Shown: positions 9,755-19,392, counted from the stretch's first letter. The stretch: 64,000 nucleotides of DNA from Roseivirga echinicomitans (GCF_001592935.1 NZ_LRDB01000012.1:62001-126000), one strand, 5' to 3'. The notes: generated by a model not told the origin, from the sequence alone. Made by a program: numbers and translations.

Positions 9755-11179
9755 TCAAATGTTTTGTATCAAGTTTTTCGAAAATGCAAAAAGTTTAGCT
9801 TCTTGAAAAGCCGCGGATATAATTTGTAGCCCAATGGGCATTCCATCTTCATCTTTTCCAATAGGAATAGATATCGCTGGAAGCCCAGAAATGGAGGCTT
9901 GTACAGTAAATAAATCGGCCATATAGACTTCAATCGGACTTTTAGTGTGTTCTCCCAATTTGAACGCAGTAGTCGGTGTTGTTGGTATGATAATAAAATC
10001 ATATTCCGAAAGAATTTTTTCGGTGGCCTCTTTTATTAGTTTTCTTGCCTTTTGTGCTTTCGTAAAATAAGCATCATAATAATCAGCACTTAATACAAAA
10101 GTACCTAGCATAATTCTTCTTCTTGCCTCTGCTCCAAAGCCTTCCGTTCTAGAGTTTTTATAGAGCGATTCTAGGTTAGAAACGGCTGAACTCCTATGCC
10201 CATAACGAACGCCATCATAACGGCTCAAGTTTGAACTGACTTCTGCTGTAGTAAGAATATAGTAGGTCGGCAAAATATAATCGAGTAAAGAGAAGCTCAC
10301 GGGCTCCACCATATGTCCCGCTTCTTTGAGACTAGCAATTTGGCCTTCGAAAGCAGCTTTAATTTCTGGCTGAAGTGCTTCCGTTTCAAGTGCTTCTGGT
10401 AAATAGGCAATTTTGAATGTGCTTTTGTTTCCTAAGTCTTGGCTATAGGCTGGTACTTCTCTGGAAGAAGAAGTTGAGTCTTTTTCGTCTTTTCCAGCAA
10501 TAACCTCCAATACTCTAGCATTGTCTTCAATACTTTTCGAGAAGATGCCGATGCTGTCGAATGAAGAGGCATAAGCCAATAATCCCCAACGCGAAACTCT
10601 TGAATAGGAAGGCTTGAGCCCTACAATACCACAAAATGCTGCGGGTTGCCTTACAGATCCTCCTGTATCAGTGCCAAGGGAAATATGGCACATGTCGGCT
10701 TGAACAGCAACAGCAGAACCTCCTGAAGAGCCTCCAGCCACTTTGTTTTGATCAAGAGCGTTTTTAGTGGGGCCATAAAATGAATTCTCATTGGATGATC
10801 CCATTCCAAATTCGTCACAGTTTTGACGGCCTATTAAAATGGCGTCTTCCTGCAGGAGTTTTTCAACGGCTGTGGCTGAAAATTGAGATTCAAAATTTTG
10901 GAGAATTTTACTTGCGCCACTGATTTTGTGGTCTTGGTAGCAGATTAAATCTTTAATGCCAAAAATTAAGCCGGCAAGTTTGCCGGCTTTCTTTTCTTTA
11001 ATCCTTAGATCTATAATATCTGCCTTTTGCAAGGCTTGTGTACCGTAAACTTCTATAAAAGCATTTAGATCCGAATGAACCTTAATGTTACTTAAATAGT
11101 GTTCTACAAGCGCTTTGCAAGAAGTTATTCCAAGTCTAATGTCTTTTTGAATCTCATCAAGGGTATGATAAGATTTCAA
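9755..11179 (-). CDS. gatA: Asp-tRNA(Asn)/Glu-tRNA(Gln) amidotransferase subunit A
   Basis: This 474-residue amidase-signature enzyme has the Ser-cis-Ser-Lys machinery visible: the Lys in LIFGIKDLI, and the glycine/serine-rich GGSSGGSAVAV followed by SLGTDTGGSVRQPAAFCG, which carries the nucleophilic Ser. GatA supplies ammonia from glutamine to GatB for transamidation of misacylated tRNA. The start is a TTG three bases after the tatA stop, giving MKSYHTLDEIQKDI, which matches the usual GatA beginning. gatB and gatC are not in the window; in Bacteroidota they are often unlinked. It sits in the conserved tatA-gatA-transglycosylase order. Confidence 0.93.
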   Translation of the reverse strand: MKSYHTLDEIQKDIRLGITSCKALVEHYLSNIKVHSDLNAFIEVYGTQALQKADIIDLRIKEKKAGKLAGLIFGIKDLICYQDHKISGASKILQNFESQFSATAVEKLLQEDAILIGRQNCDEFGMGSSNENSFYGPTKNALDQNKVAGGSSGGSAVAVQADMCHISLGTDTGGSVRQPAAFCGIVGLKPSYSRVSRWGLLAYASSFDSIGIFSKSIEDNARVLEVIAGKDEKDSTSSSREVPAYSQDLGNKSTFKIAYLPEALETEALQPEIKAAFEGQIASLKEAGHMVEPVSFSLLDYILPTYYILTTAEVSSNLSRYDGVRYGHRSSAVSNLESLYKNSRTEGFGAEARRRIMLGTFVLSADYYDAYFTKAQKARKLIKEATEKILSEYDFIIIPTTPTTAFKLGEHTKSPIEVYMADLFTVQASISGLPAISIPIGKDEDGMPIGLQIISAAFQEAKLFAFSKNLIQNI

Positions 11180-11182
11180 TTT

Positions 11183-11389
11183 TTAATTAGCTTGTTTGTC
11201 GATTTCTTTACCTGCATCGTCTACCTCTTTCTTAATTTCTTTGGTAGCATCTTTAAATTCTCTGATGCCTTTTCCCATTCCTCTTGCGAGATCTGGAATT
11301 TTCTTAGCACCGAAAAGAAGTAAGATAACAAATACGATGAAAATCATTTCTGGAGTTCCTGGCATACCTAGTGCGAAAATTGTTTGCAT
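11183..11389 (-). CDS. tatA: Sec-independent protein translocase TatA/E
   Basis: This 68-residue protein has one N-terminal membrane helix ([21 protein letters not shown]) containing the [16 protein letters not shown] hinge. An amphipathic helix and a charged Lys/Glu-rich tail follow, the standard TatA layout. It forms the size-adjustable pore of the twin-arginine export pathway. The ATG start is unambiguous. tatC is not in this window. Its stop codon is three bases upstream of the gatA start, so the two are very likely cotranscribed. Confidence 0.93.
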   Translation of the reverse strand: MQTIFALGMPGTPEMIFIVFVILLLFGAKKIPDLARGMGKGIREFKDATKEIKKEVDDAGKEIDKQAN

Positions 11390-11556
11390 GATTACCTACT
11401 TTAAAATTTAGACTTCAAAGATAGCTAAAAACTATCTAGGAAGTAAAGGGATTCGTGTTTGTTGTGTAAACGGAATTTAATTGCTAGGGTTAAAATCTGT
11501 CAACTCTATTTTTTGATACGCGAGCAAGTTCTATTTAAAAGGACATTATGGGCGCT

Positions 11557-12744
11557 TTATTTTGTTCGTTTTTGAAGCCAAATTTCTGGGTTTACAGTGC
11601 CTTTTTTATCATGCACCCTGAATTTGACCTGAGAAATATTGTCTTTATCAGTAAGTACTTGTCCTAGCGTTTGTCCAATCTGAACCTGTTCTCCTTTTTT
11701 AACAACGACAGTTTTTAACTTCGAGTATACAGTGAAATATTCTCCGTGCTGAATCAGTACACTGTTTCCTAAGCCGGGGATAGACAATACTTGGCTTACC
11801 TTACCTGGGAATACAGCTTTTACTGATGCATTTTCAGAAGTTTGAATATCTACTCCGAGATTGTTGATGGTAATGGTTTTAATGGTAGGGTGGCGATGTT
11901 CACCAAATTTAGAAGAAACAAAACCTTCATCTACAGGCCAAGGTAGTTTCCCTTTTTCTTTGGTAAAGGCCTCAGTTAGTTTGGTCATATCGACCGAACC
12001 CAGCAAAGCAGCCTTTCTTTCTTCCTCTATAATGGCCTCGATACGTTCTGAAAGTTGTTTTTCAGCCTTTTTTTGTTCTTCTAGTTCCTTCTTAATCCTT
12101 TGCTCGTCTTGAGTAAGCTTGGTAATTAAATCTTTTTGATCTCCTCTGAGCTCCTCTAGTTTATTGCTTTCTGTTAGCTCATCGTTAAGCAGAGATTGCT
12201 TGCTTTTTCTTTGGTCTTCAATTTCCGCGATTTGCAAACCGATACTGCTTTGAACAATCAGAATTTGTTCAGCTTGTTTCTTACGAGCTTCAGAATACTG
12301 TTTTATGTATTTCATTCTCATAAACAGCTGATTGAAGGTGGAAGAGGCAAAAAGGAAAGTCATCTCATTAAATCCTTTGCTGGTTTTTTGAGTGGTGTAG
12401 ATCATTTCCGCATACTCTTTTTTAAGCTGAGAGAGGTCATTTTCCATCGCTTGGATAATCGACAGATTTTCAGAAATTTCGCTATCCAGTAAACTCACTT
12501 CGCCTTTGATGGCTCCAATTAAGGAGGAGCGGGTTTGGATCTGCTCATTAAGTGCTCTTAAGCGTCCTATACTGCTGTTTTTCTTGGTGGAAGTTTGAGA
12601 AAGAATACGCTCGGTTTCCTGTATTTTCTTTAAAATTTCACTCTTCTGGGTTTCTAATGTCTTTCTCTGGTCTTGAGCTGTGCTGTCAAAACCTGTAAAT
12701 AGAAAAAATATAGAAAGGGTTAAAAATACCCTATTTACGCTCAT
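11557..12744 (-). CDS. EnvC-like murein hydrolase activator (coiled coil plus M23 domain)
   Basis: I place the start at the ATG at 12744 (MSVNRVFLTLSIFFLFTGF), which begins directly with a signal peptide; the upstream ATG at 12810 would add 22 residues overlapping the previous gene. After cleavage come about 230 residues of heptad-like coiled coil (QTRSSLIGAIKGEVSLLD... KELEEQKKAEKQLSERIEAI). The C-terminus is a LytM/M23 domain (KFGEHRHPTIKTITINNLGVDI... NSVLIQHGEYFTVYSKL). The usual catalytic zinc set HxxxD/HxH is not intact here (NNLGVD and IQHGEYFT). As in EnvC, it may therefore activate amidases instead of cutting peptidoglycan itself. The gene overlaps the end of the DUF4292 gene by 14 bases. 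Confidence 0.88.
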   Translation of the reverse strand: MSVNRVFLTLSIFFLFTGFDSTAQDQRKTLETQKSEILKKIQETERILSQTSTKKNSSIGRLRALNEQIQTRSSLIGAIKGEVSLLDSEISENLSIIQAMENDLSQLKKEYAEMIYTTQKTSKGFNEMTFLFASSTFNQLFMRMKYIKQYSEARKKQAEQILIVQSSIGLQIAEIEDQRKSKQSLLNDELTESNKLEELRGDQKDLITKLTQDEQRIKKELEEQKKAEKQLSERIEAIIEEERKAALLGSVDMTKLTEAFTKEKGKLPWPVDEGFVSSKFGEHRHPTIKTITINNLGVDIQTSENASVKAVFPGKVSQVLSIPGLGNSVLIQHGEYFTVYSKLKTVVVKKGEQVQIGQTLGQVLTDKDNISQVKFRVHDKKGTVNPEIWLQKRTK

Positions 12745-13504
12745 AGCTCTCTGGTATACTAAAGGGAAAGGTAAGTGGTTCGTTTTCAATTCTGGCCCTG
12801 TTGTGCTCAATATCTATCGTAATTTCGCCTTTTTTATTGTCTTTAAAGTATTGTAATACCATATCTGCCTTAAAGGCAAACACAAATTGCTCTAACATAT
12901 TGAAGTCAGTGTATTTCAATTCAAGAGTATTTTTACTCTTTACTGTACTGGCTGTTAGTTTTTCTAGCTTTTTGGTTTTGTTACCAATTTGGTTCATTAG
13001 AGTAAGTTCTCCAATTCTTTGAACAATGGTGAACTGATTGGCTTGGGCAACAATATCGTCTTCTGCACTTTGGGCAATTGGCATGTCTCCAATGAGTACC
13101 GATTGAAAAAGGTCGTAATTTAATTCGAAATTAAATTTTTCGCTTAATCCTTGAAAGCTGAAAGCATAATAGCTTTTGTTTACCCTGTCGATCATAATGA
13201 GCGAATCTTGGGTAATTATTCCTCTGGCACCTTCAATTCCCAAGCCTGGTGTTAGCCTGAACCATATCAAACTGTCTTTTTTTACACGAATATCTGCAGT
13301 GGCTTTGGTCTTCGATTCCCCATCCTTAAACTTAAACTTAGTTTTGGTAGAAAAGTATTCAAAAGGGATTTCAGCTACTTGAAATTCTTCTTTAACGCGT
13401 GTATTTGTGCCTAAGAAAGTGCTTTTACATGACTCCAAAAAGAAAGCCGAAAACACAATGAGAAAGAGCAATAAGGCTCTGTTAGTAGTACTTTTTGTCT
13501 GCAA
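12731..13504 (-). CDS. DUF4292 domain lipoprotein
   Basis: The open frame extends to an ATG at 13576, but that would place the lipoprotein signal 30 residues in and overlap the TPR gene by 95 bases. A TTG at 13504 gives a nine-residue polar segment, then LLLFLIVFSAFFLESC, a good type II signal, so I prefer it. The mature part carries the DUF4292 pattern (KKDSLIWFRLTPGLGIEGARG, then SLIMIDRVNKSYY). The fold is expected to be a LolA/LolB-like half-barrel, with a possible role in lipoprotein or outer-membrane traffic; that is inference from the family. The TPR-DUF4292-M23 order is common in Bacteroidota. Confidence 0.83.
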   Translation of the reverse strand: MQTKSTTNRALLLFLIVFSAFFLESCKSTFLGTNTRVKEEFQVAEIPFEYFSTKTKFKFKDGESKTKATADIRVKKDSLIWFRLTPGLGIEGARGIITQDSLIMIDRVNKSYYAFSFQGLSEKFNFELNYDLFQSVLIGDMPIAQSAEDDIVAQANQFTIVQRIGELTLMNQIGNKTKKLEKLTASTVKSKNTLELKYTDFNMLEQFVFAFKADMVLQYFKDNKKGEITIDIEHNRARIENEPLTFPFSIPESYERK

Positions 13505-15257
13505 TTTTTTTATCGATTTTATCGGAAGTGTTCCCAGTGTTTTTTGCTTTTTTCCATTGCTCAACAGCCGCATCAATTTGGTTTAACATAAAAAGGTTAT
13601 CACCATAAACTTCTAGAAGCCCCCCTGAAATATTAGCTGGTTTTTGCCTTATGAAATTCTCAATCAGCTGTTTTGCATCTGCAAATCTACCTAATTGAAA
13701 CAAAACCTTTGCTTTCAGATGAAATAAATCACCATCTCTTGGATATTCCTTGATTAAATCATCTACAACTACAAGTACATCTTTGATGATTTCCTGCTCT
13801 CTATGGTCATTGAGATAACGTAGCATAAGATTAATTGCTTCACTATCAGCTTTACCTGAAGCAACGGGGATTTCAAATGCTGTTCGAATTTCTTTCGTGT
13901 TTCCTTCCTCCAAAGCAAACTCTAGTTTCTTAGATTGGATCTTGCTCGTCAAGAATTCGTCATTTCTGGCCAATTTTAAAGCCTGATCAAAAGCCATGTT
14001 TGCCTCTTCTTTATCACCATTGCTGCTGTAAAGTTGAGCGTTTCCGTAGTAATAATAAAATAGGCCTTGGTTGGGGAAGTAGCTCAAAGCATCTTCACTG
14101 TTGGTGAGTAGGGTTTCCCAAGATTTCTGATTGTAAGCCCTTGTCAGTAGTTGGTTCCAAACTTCGTAGTCAGATGGATTAAGGTCCTTTAGCTGATTTA
14201 ATGCAGTGAGCGCTTGCGTTTCATAGGCTGCCTTATCTTGCGAATTCGCCTTTTCAGCCAAAGTGCTATAAACCTTCTCTCCGGTTTTAATTACTTCAAT
14301 ATCGTTGGGATAAATGGAATACAGCGTTTTTTGCTGCTGATCTAAAAAGGAGAGTGAAATTTTGTCTGATCCAGCTGCTGATAAATTAGACATTAGTAGA
14401 AGCTTTGCCCCAAGGTCTGCTTCTTTGTTTGTCATGATTTCTGTAATCATGGGTTTGGCCGCTTCAAAATCACCTTCCTCTAATTTTAAGTTGATTAAGA
14501 GGAAGTTGGAGGATGAGGACGTAGCTGTCGATTTAAGAATGTCTGCCGCTTCTGTTTTTTGACCTGTTGAAGACAATAAATCAGCGTATTCTAATTTGTA
14601 ACTTTCATTTGTAGGAAAGTCTTCGGTTAGCTTTTTTAGCATGTCCAATGCTTCTTTTTTCTTTCCTGCCTGAATTAGCAATTCCTTTTTTTGCGTGGTG
14701 AATTTATTTGGAATGTTGTATTTGTCTTCCGTTAACTCAAGCATTTTGATGGCTCCATCATAATTGCCCAAGCCAACATATACGTCTGCGAGGTCTAATA
14801 AATACTCACGGTAGTCCGTGGAGTTTTTAAGCATCAATTCATATTCTGAAGCAGCTGCTTGGAGATTGCTCTGCGACTTATGCAGTTGTGCTGCAAGGAT
14901 ATAATAGAATTTATTGTCTGGCTTGATTTCTTGCGCCTTCTTAATCGCCTTCAAACCCTTGTCGTACTTTCTTTGGATGAGATAAATTTCCCCCAATTTG
15001 AAGTGAGCGGCATGGTTGTCTTTATCGACTTCTAAAGATTGTTCTAGAAAGGCGATGGCCCTTTCATAGTCTTCTAATAGGTAGAATTTTTGGGCATCAA
15101 TCATCAAATACTCAGCATTGGCCCTCTCATATTTAGAAACCTCTTTGCTCTCTTTTTCCTTTTTTTCTTGGGCAATCGCTTCCGTACTGCTGCAAAACAG
15201 CAAAAAGGCAAAAATGAAAGGGGAAAGCTGGAGATATTTCTTCACGAGATTCTTCAA
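13482..15257 (-). CDS. Periplasmic tetratricopeptide-repeat protein
   Basis: This 591-residue protein begins at a TTG (MKNLVKKYLQLS) followed by a hydrophobic signal peptide ending in EAIAQ. The mature protein is almost entirely TPR-like helical pairs. Clear repeats lie at residues ~45-140 (DYERAIAFLEQSLEVDKDNH, KYDKGLKAIKKAQEIKPDN) and again near the C-terminus (GRFADAKQLIENFIRQKPAN). No enzymatic domain is seen. It is 66 bases downstream of the flippase gene and its 3' end overlaps the DUF4292 gene, so the block is probably one transcript. The likely role is a protein-protein scaffold in the envelope, which cannot be named further. Confidence 0.85.
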   Translation of the reverse strand: MKNLVKKYLQLSPFIFAFLLFCSSTEAIAQEKKEKESKEVSKYERANAEYLMIDAQKFYLLEDYERAIAFLEQSLEVDKDNHAAHFKLGEIYLIQRKYDKGLKAIKKAQEIKPDNKFYYILAAQLHKSQSNLQAAASEYELMLKNSTDYREYLLDLADVYVGLGNYDGAIKMLELTEDKYNIPNKFTTQKKELLIQAGKKKEALDMLKKLTEDFPTNESYKLEYADLLSSTGQKTEAADILKSTATSSSSNFLLINLKLEEGDFEAAKPMITEIMTNKEADLGAKLLLMSNLSAAGSDKISLSFLDQQQKTLYSIYPNDIEVIKTGEKVYSTLAEKANSQDKAAYETQALTALNQLKDLNPSDYEVWNQLLTRAYNQKSWETLLTNSEDALSYFPNQGLFYYYYGNAQLYSSNGDKEEANMAFDQALKLARNDEFLTSKIQSKKLEFALEEGNTKEIRTAFEIPVASGKADSEAINLMLRYLNDHREQEIIKDVLVVVDDLIKEYPRDGDLFHLKAKVLFQLGRFADAKQLIENFIRQKPANISGGLLEVYGDNLFMLNQIDAAVEQWKKAKNTGNTSDKIDKKIADKKYY

Positions 15258-15323
15258 TTATTCAAGAAACGCATTTTAAGCGGGCTATGTTTAAGCTTTC
15301 TGATGAATGTAAGAACAGTGATT

Positions 15324-16817
15324 TCATTGGCGTTTTTCAACGGTTTTGTGTCTAAAATTCCTTCCTTCCAAAAGATAAATAGCAACAAAAAAGGCTGCTG
15401 TGACAAACAGATCAACGCCATACTGACCCCAAGCATTGGAAATTGAAATTAGATTTGATCCATAAATCACCCCTACTGCAATGATCAAATACAGAAATAA
15501 TTTCTTGAAATTGTAAGGTACTGGGAAGACTTTTCGGCCTTTATAATAACACATAGCGCACATTACGGCATAACAAACCAAGGCTGAGATGGCCGATCCG
15601 AAATAGCCTATGGATGGAATTCTAACTAACCACAAATGCCCGACAAGCGTGATTATTGCCCCAATGGCCGTAAAATAAGTGCCATAGATAGTTTTGTCTT
15701 TGATCTTAAACCATACGCTGAGGTTTACATATACACCAAAAAAAAGTTTTCCAATGAGTAATACTGGTAATACATACAACGCGGCTTTGTACCCTGGCCG
15801 GCCTAAAAAAACATCTGCTATTAGTTCAATATTTACTGCAATGGCCACCATAATGGCGATATTGAATACCACAAAATAGTGCATGACTTTGGCAAAGAGT
15901 GTTGGCGCTTCCTTATTTTCAGCATGAGAGAAGAAGAAAGGCTCACCAGCATAGCGAAAGGCTTGAATTCCAAGCATCATCAATACACTCAGCTTGAATG
16001 CACTTCCATATATTCCTAACTCTGTTTCCGGATCATCGAAGAGGAAACTAAAGAGGATGGTGTAACCCTGATCATTGAACATGGCTGCTAAACCCATTAA
16101 GAAGATGGGGAAGGAGTAAGCCAGAATAGGCTTGAATGCCGACCATTTAAATCGGATTCTGATTTGCCCCAATTCTTTGAATAGCATGGGGATGTACAAG
16201 CTGTTGGCAATGAGGTTGGCTACGAAAATATAACCAATGCCCATCTCTGGATTGTATATTTTTTGAACTATGGGTTGAAGGGCACTTAAATATTCTCCTT
16301 CAGCAATAGCGGGGAAGGCCAGTAAAAACAACAAGTTCAAACCAATAGTCACCGCAATAACAGTGAGTCGGATGACCGCAAATTTTATTGGGCGATCATC
16401 CAGCCTCAGTTTTGCAAAAGGAATGGAGACAATAGCATCTATAAATACGATGGCGGCCAAATACTGCAAATACTCTGGATGTTCGGAGGCTGCAGTGAAA
16501 TTGGCCAGCGATGCAGCATCGAAATAGATGAAACCAGAGAAAAGGATACTGGTGAAAAGAATAGCTGTTGCCGTATAATGGTAGGCATCAATGGACTTGT
16601 TTTTCGTGGTAAATCTGAAAAACGAAGTCTCTAAACCATAAGTGTAAATAATATTCAAGAAAGCGGCAATACCATACAGGTGGATGACCACACCATATTC
16701 TTGTTCTGGAAGAATTCTGGTATAGAACGGCACCAAAGCAAAATTGAGCACTCTGCCCAAAATGCTACTGATGCCGTAATAAGCCGTTTGGCTCGCCAAT
16801 TTTTTGATTTGACTCAT
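15324..16817 (-). CDS. Oligosaccharide flippase family membrane protein (MOP/Wzx type)
   Basis: This 497-residue polytopic protein has about 12-14 hydrophobic helices and the N-terminal signature of Wzx/MATE-like flippases (SQTAYYGISSILGRVLNFALVPFYTRILP begins at residue 9; only part quoted here: ILGRVLNFALVPFYTRI). This family turns lipid-linked glycans from the cytoplasmic to the periplasmic leaflet. No glycosyltransferase is adjacent, and the downstream genes are the TPR and DUF4292 proteins. It may thus serve a cell-envelope precursor and not a dedicated capsule; that is inference. The ATG start has no competing upstream start. Confidence 0.85.
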   Translation of the reverse strand: MSQIKKLASQTAYYGISSILGRVLNFALVPFYTRILPEQEYGVVIHLYGIAAFLNIIYTYGLETSFFRFTTKNKSIDAYHYTATAILFTSILFSGFIYFDAASLANFTAASEHPEYLQYLAAIVFIDAIVSIPFAKLRLDDRPIKFAVIRLTVIAVTIGLNLLFLLAFPAIAEGEYLSALQPIVQKIYNPEMGIGYIFVANLIANSLYIPMLFKELGQIRIRFKWSAFKPILAYSFPIFLMGLAAMFNDQGYTILFSFLFDDPETELGIYGSAFKLSVLMMLGIQAFRYAGEPFFFSHAENKEAPTLFAKVMHYFVVFNIAIMVAIAVNIELIADVFLGRPGYKAALYVLPVLLIGKLFFGVYVNLSVWFKIKDKTIYGTYFTAIGAIITLVGHLWLVRIPSIGYFGSAISALVCYAVMCAMCYYKGRKVFPVPYNFKKLFLYLIIAVGVIYGSNLISISNAWGQYGVDLFVTAAFFVAIYLLEGRNFRHKTVEKRQ

Positions 16818-16944
16818 AAAGCGAAGCTACAAGGATTTATGCTTTGAGCCATAAATGAATTTACGATTTTGGATTTTTTATTGAACGCCAAATCATGTGT
16901 AATGTTATGGCTTCGTGTTAAACCCTCTATTTTGAATTAGCCTC

Positions 16945-17730
16945 TTATTCTCCCTTAAAATCTGGCTTCCTTTTCTCTAAGAATGCTTTTGTACCCTCAT
17001 TAAAATCTTCGGTTTTCACGCAGTTGGCAAAACTATTGGCCTCAGCCTGATAGCCATCAATTTCATTCGTATAAACTGCGTTAATACACTCGATCACCAT
17101 GCCAACAGCTAAAGGGGCTTTGCTTGTGATTCTGCCAAGAAGTTCTTCTGCCTTTTGAAGGCCAGCAGCTTTACTTTCAACTACATGATTTACTAAGCCC
17201 AAGGTTTTTGCTTCGTCAGCTTTAACCATGTCGCCAGACATAGCAAGTTCAAACGCCTTACCCTTACCCACTAATTGAGTAAGTCTTTGTGTTCCTCCAA
17301 AGCCAGGAATGATACCAAGATTTACTTCTGGAAGTCCGAATTTCGCGTTTTCAGTGGCAATGCGGATGTGACAAGCCATGGCCAATTCACAACCTCCGCC
17401 TAAGGCGAAGCCATTCACTAAAGCAATAACAGGCTTATGACAGTTTTCGATACTGGCAAAAACCTCTTGTCCTTGTTCTGAGAATTTTCTTGAGTTTAAT
17501 TCTGAAAGTTCAGCTATTTCTGAGATGTCAGCGCCAGCCACAAAGGCCTTTTCACCCTCTCCAGTAATGATTACAGCCTTAATATCGACTGAATCGTAAA
17601 TTTCCTGGAAGGCCTCTCCAATCTCTTCAACAGTCTGGATGTTGAGTGCGTTTAGCTTGTCGGGCCTATTGATGGTGAGGTGAACGACCCCGTCTTTATT
17701 TTCGAATTTTATATTCTGGTATAAGTCCAT
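16945..17730 (-). CDS. Enoyl-CoA hydratase/isomerase (crotonase)
   Basis: This 261-residue crotonase-fold enzyme has oxyanion-hole motifs KAFVAGADISE and GFALGGGCELAMAC. The catalytic glutamate segment GLPEVNLGIIPGFGGTQRL is intact, including both catalytic Glu positions of true hydratases (GGCELAMAC and GLPEVNLG). It should add water to trans-2-enoyl-CoA in fatty-acid or butanoate metabolism. The length fits short hydratases. It is a single gene, divergent from icd across a 183-base gap. Confidence 0.93.
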   Translation of the reverse strand: MDLYQNIKFENKDGVVHLTINRPDKLNALNIQTVEEIGEAFQEIYDSVDIKAVIITGEGEKAFVAGADISEIAELSELNSRKFSEQGQEVFASIENCHKPVIALVNGFALGGGCELAMACHIRIATENAKFGLPEVNLGIIPGFGGTQRLTQLVGKGKAFELAMSGDMVKADEAKTLGLVNHVVESKAAGLQKAEELLGRITSKAPLAVGMVIECINAVYTNEIDGYQAEANSFANCVKTEDFNEGTKAFLEKRKPDFKGE

Positions 17731-17873
17731 TGCTTAGTTGAGTAAGGTGCAAAGATAGTAGCAATGTGAGAAAACTAAAAAGACTAAAGCAAGGTTAAGT
17801 GTTCGGCTCAAAATATCTGATGAGTGGAAGGCGATAAATTTGGCTTTTAATTCCTTTTAAAACCTTCCTTTAA

Positions 17874-17881
17874 TACCTTTG
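17874..17881 (+). promoter_or_regulatory. Candidate -7 element (TAnnTTTG) for icd
   Basis: TACCTTTG matches the Bacteroidota sigma-ABfr -7 consensus TAnnTTTG and lies 32 bases before the icd ATG, implying a leader of roughly 25 bases. A convincing TTTG -33 box at 19-21 bases upstream is not seen; the nearest TTTG (17839-17842) is too far away. Confidence 0.4.
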
Positions 17882-17913
17882 CAGCCATTCAAGAAAAATA
17901 CATTCAAGCACTT

Positions 17914-19365
17914 ATGGAAACACAAAATAGAATTACAGTCGCTTATGGTGATGGAATTGGTCCAGAAATTATGGACGCCACCATTCGTATTATGGATGCC
18001 GCCAATGTTGGTTTGGGCTATGATGTGATTGAAATCGGTGAAAAAGTATACAAAGCAGGACATAAATCAGGCATCAGTCCTGAGTCTTGGGATACACTTC
18101 GAAAAAATAAAGTTTTACTTAAAGCGCCTATTACCACACCTCAGGGTGGAGGTTATAAGAGTTTGAATGTAACCATCAGAAAGTCACTTGGTTTATTTGC
18201 CAATGTAAGACCATTCAGAGCTTACCCCCCATTTGTGCCGTCACACTTCCCTCATATGGATTTGGTGATTGTTCGTGAAAATGAAGAAGACCTATACGCT
18301 GGAATCGAACATCAGCAGACGAGTGAAGTTGTTCAGACTTTGAAATTGATTTCAGAGCCGGGTTCTGAAAAGATTATCAGATACGCTTTTGAGTACGCCA
18401 GAGCATACGGTAGAAAGAAAGTGACCTGCATGACCAAAGACAATATTATGAAGCATACCGATGGTATGTTCCACAGAATATTTAATGAAGTAAGACTTGA
18501 ATACCCAGAAATTCAGTCTGATCACTGGATTATTGATATCGGGTCGGCTGTAGTAGCGGCTCGTCCAGAATCTTTGGACGTAGTGGTGACTTTGAACTTA
18601 TACGGAGACATTATCTCTGACATTGCTGCGGAAGTAGCAGGTTCAGTAGGGATGGCAGGTTCTGCCAATATTGGAACGAATTATTCTATGTTCGAAGCCA
18701 TTCATGGCTCAGCACCAGACATTGCTGGTCAGGACATGGCCAACCCATCTGGTTTGTTGAACGGTGCATTTATGATGCTCGTTCAGTTGGGTAAAGCCGA
18801 TAAAGCTGAGTTAATCCAAAATGCTTGGTTGAAAACTTTGGAAGACGGAATTCATACAGGTGATGTGTACCGACTGAATCGTAGTGTGAAAAAAGTAGGT
18901 ACCAGAGAATTTGCCGATGCGGTCATCGAAAGGTTAGGTCAAGTACCTGAGAAGTTGAAGCCTGTAAAGTATAACCAGAATGTTAAAATTCAAGTGGTGG
19001 TACCTGAAAAACCAGCCAAGAAGAAAGAGCTGGTAGGGGTTGATGTATTTATTGATTGGAGAGAAGGTACACGTGACGCCAATGAAATTGGAGATCGATT
19101 ATTGAAAAACGTTTCTACCGATCAATTAAAATTAGACCAAGTGTCGAACCGCGGTGTGGTGGTTTACCCAAATGGAATGGACGAAATTTTCAAGTCTGAT
19201 CATTGGAGGTGTAGATTTACGCATCCAGAAGGAGGAACGTTAGATAACGCGGATATTATTAAAATTTTAGAGCGTGTTCAAAAAGAAGGTTTTGACTTTA
19301 TTAAAACAGAACATTTATATCACTTTGATGGAGAAAGAGGTTACTCTTTAAGCCAAGGTGAATAA
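17914..19365 (+). CDS. icd: NADP-dependent isocitrate dehydrogenase (Thermus-type, long form)
   Basis: This 483-residue protein of the isocitrate/isopropylmalate dehydrogenase family begins with the motif TVAYGDGIGPEIMDATIRIM. Substrate-site segments KSLGLFANVRPFRAYPP and RENEEDLYAGIEHQQT are present. The Mg/dehydrogenase signature appears as NLYGDIISDIAAEVAGSVGM, and AIHGSAPDIAGQDMANPSG contributes the cofactor loop. The C-terminal ~115 residues (from about 370, VPEKPAKKKELVGVDVF) form the additional domain of Thermus-type IDH. It oxidises isocitrate to 2-oxoglutarate in the TCA cycle. It is monocistronic, with a strong terminator 30 bases downstream. Confidence 0.93.
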   Translation: METQNRITVAYGDGIGPEIMDATIRIMDAANVGLGYDVIEIGEKVYKAGHKSGISPESWDTLRKNKVLLKAPITTPQGGGYKSLNVTIRKSLGLFANVRPFRAYPPFVPSHFPHMDLVIVRENEEDLYAGIEHQQTSEVVQTLKLISEPGSEKIIRYAFEYARAYGRKKVTCMTKDNIMKHTDGMFHRIFNEVRLEYPEIQSDHWIIDIGSAVVAARPESLDVVVTLNLYGDIISDIAAEVAGSVGMAGSANIGTNYSMFEAIHGSAPDIAGQDMANPSGLLNGAFMMLVQLGKADKAELIQNAWLKTLEDGIHTGDVYRLNRSVKKVGTREFADAVIERLGQVPEKLKPVKYNQNVKIQVVVPEKPAKKKELVGVDVFIDWREGTRDANEIGDRLLKNVSTDQLKLDQVSNRGVVVYPNGMDEIFKSDHWRCRFTHPEGGTLDNADIIKILERVQKEGFDFIKTEHLYHFDGERGYSLSQGE

Positions 19366-19392
19366 GAAGATTTTATCTTGATTAATTTTCAC

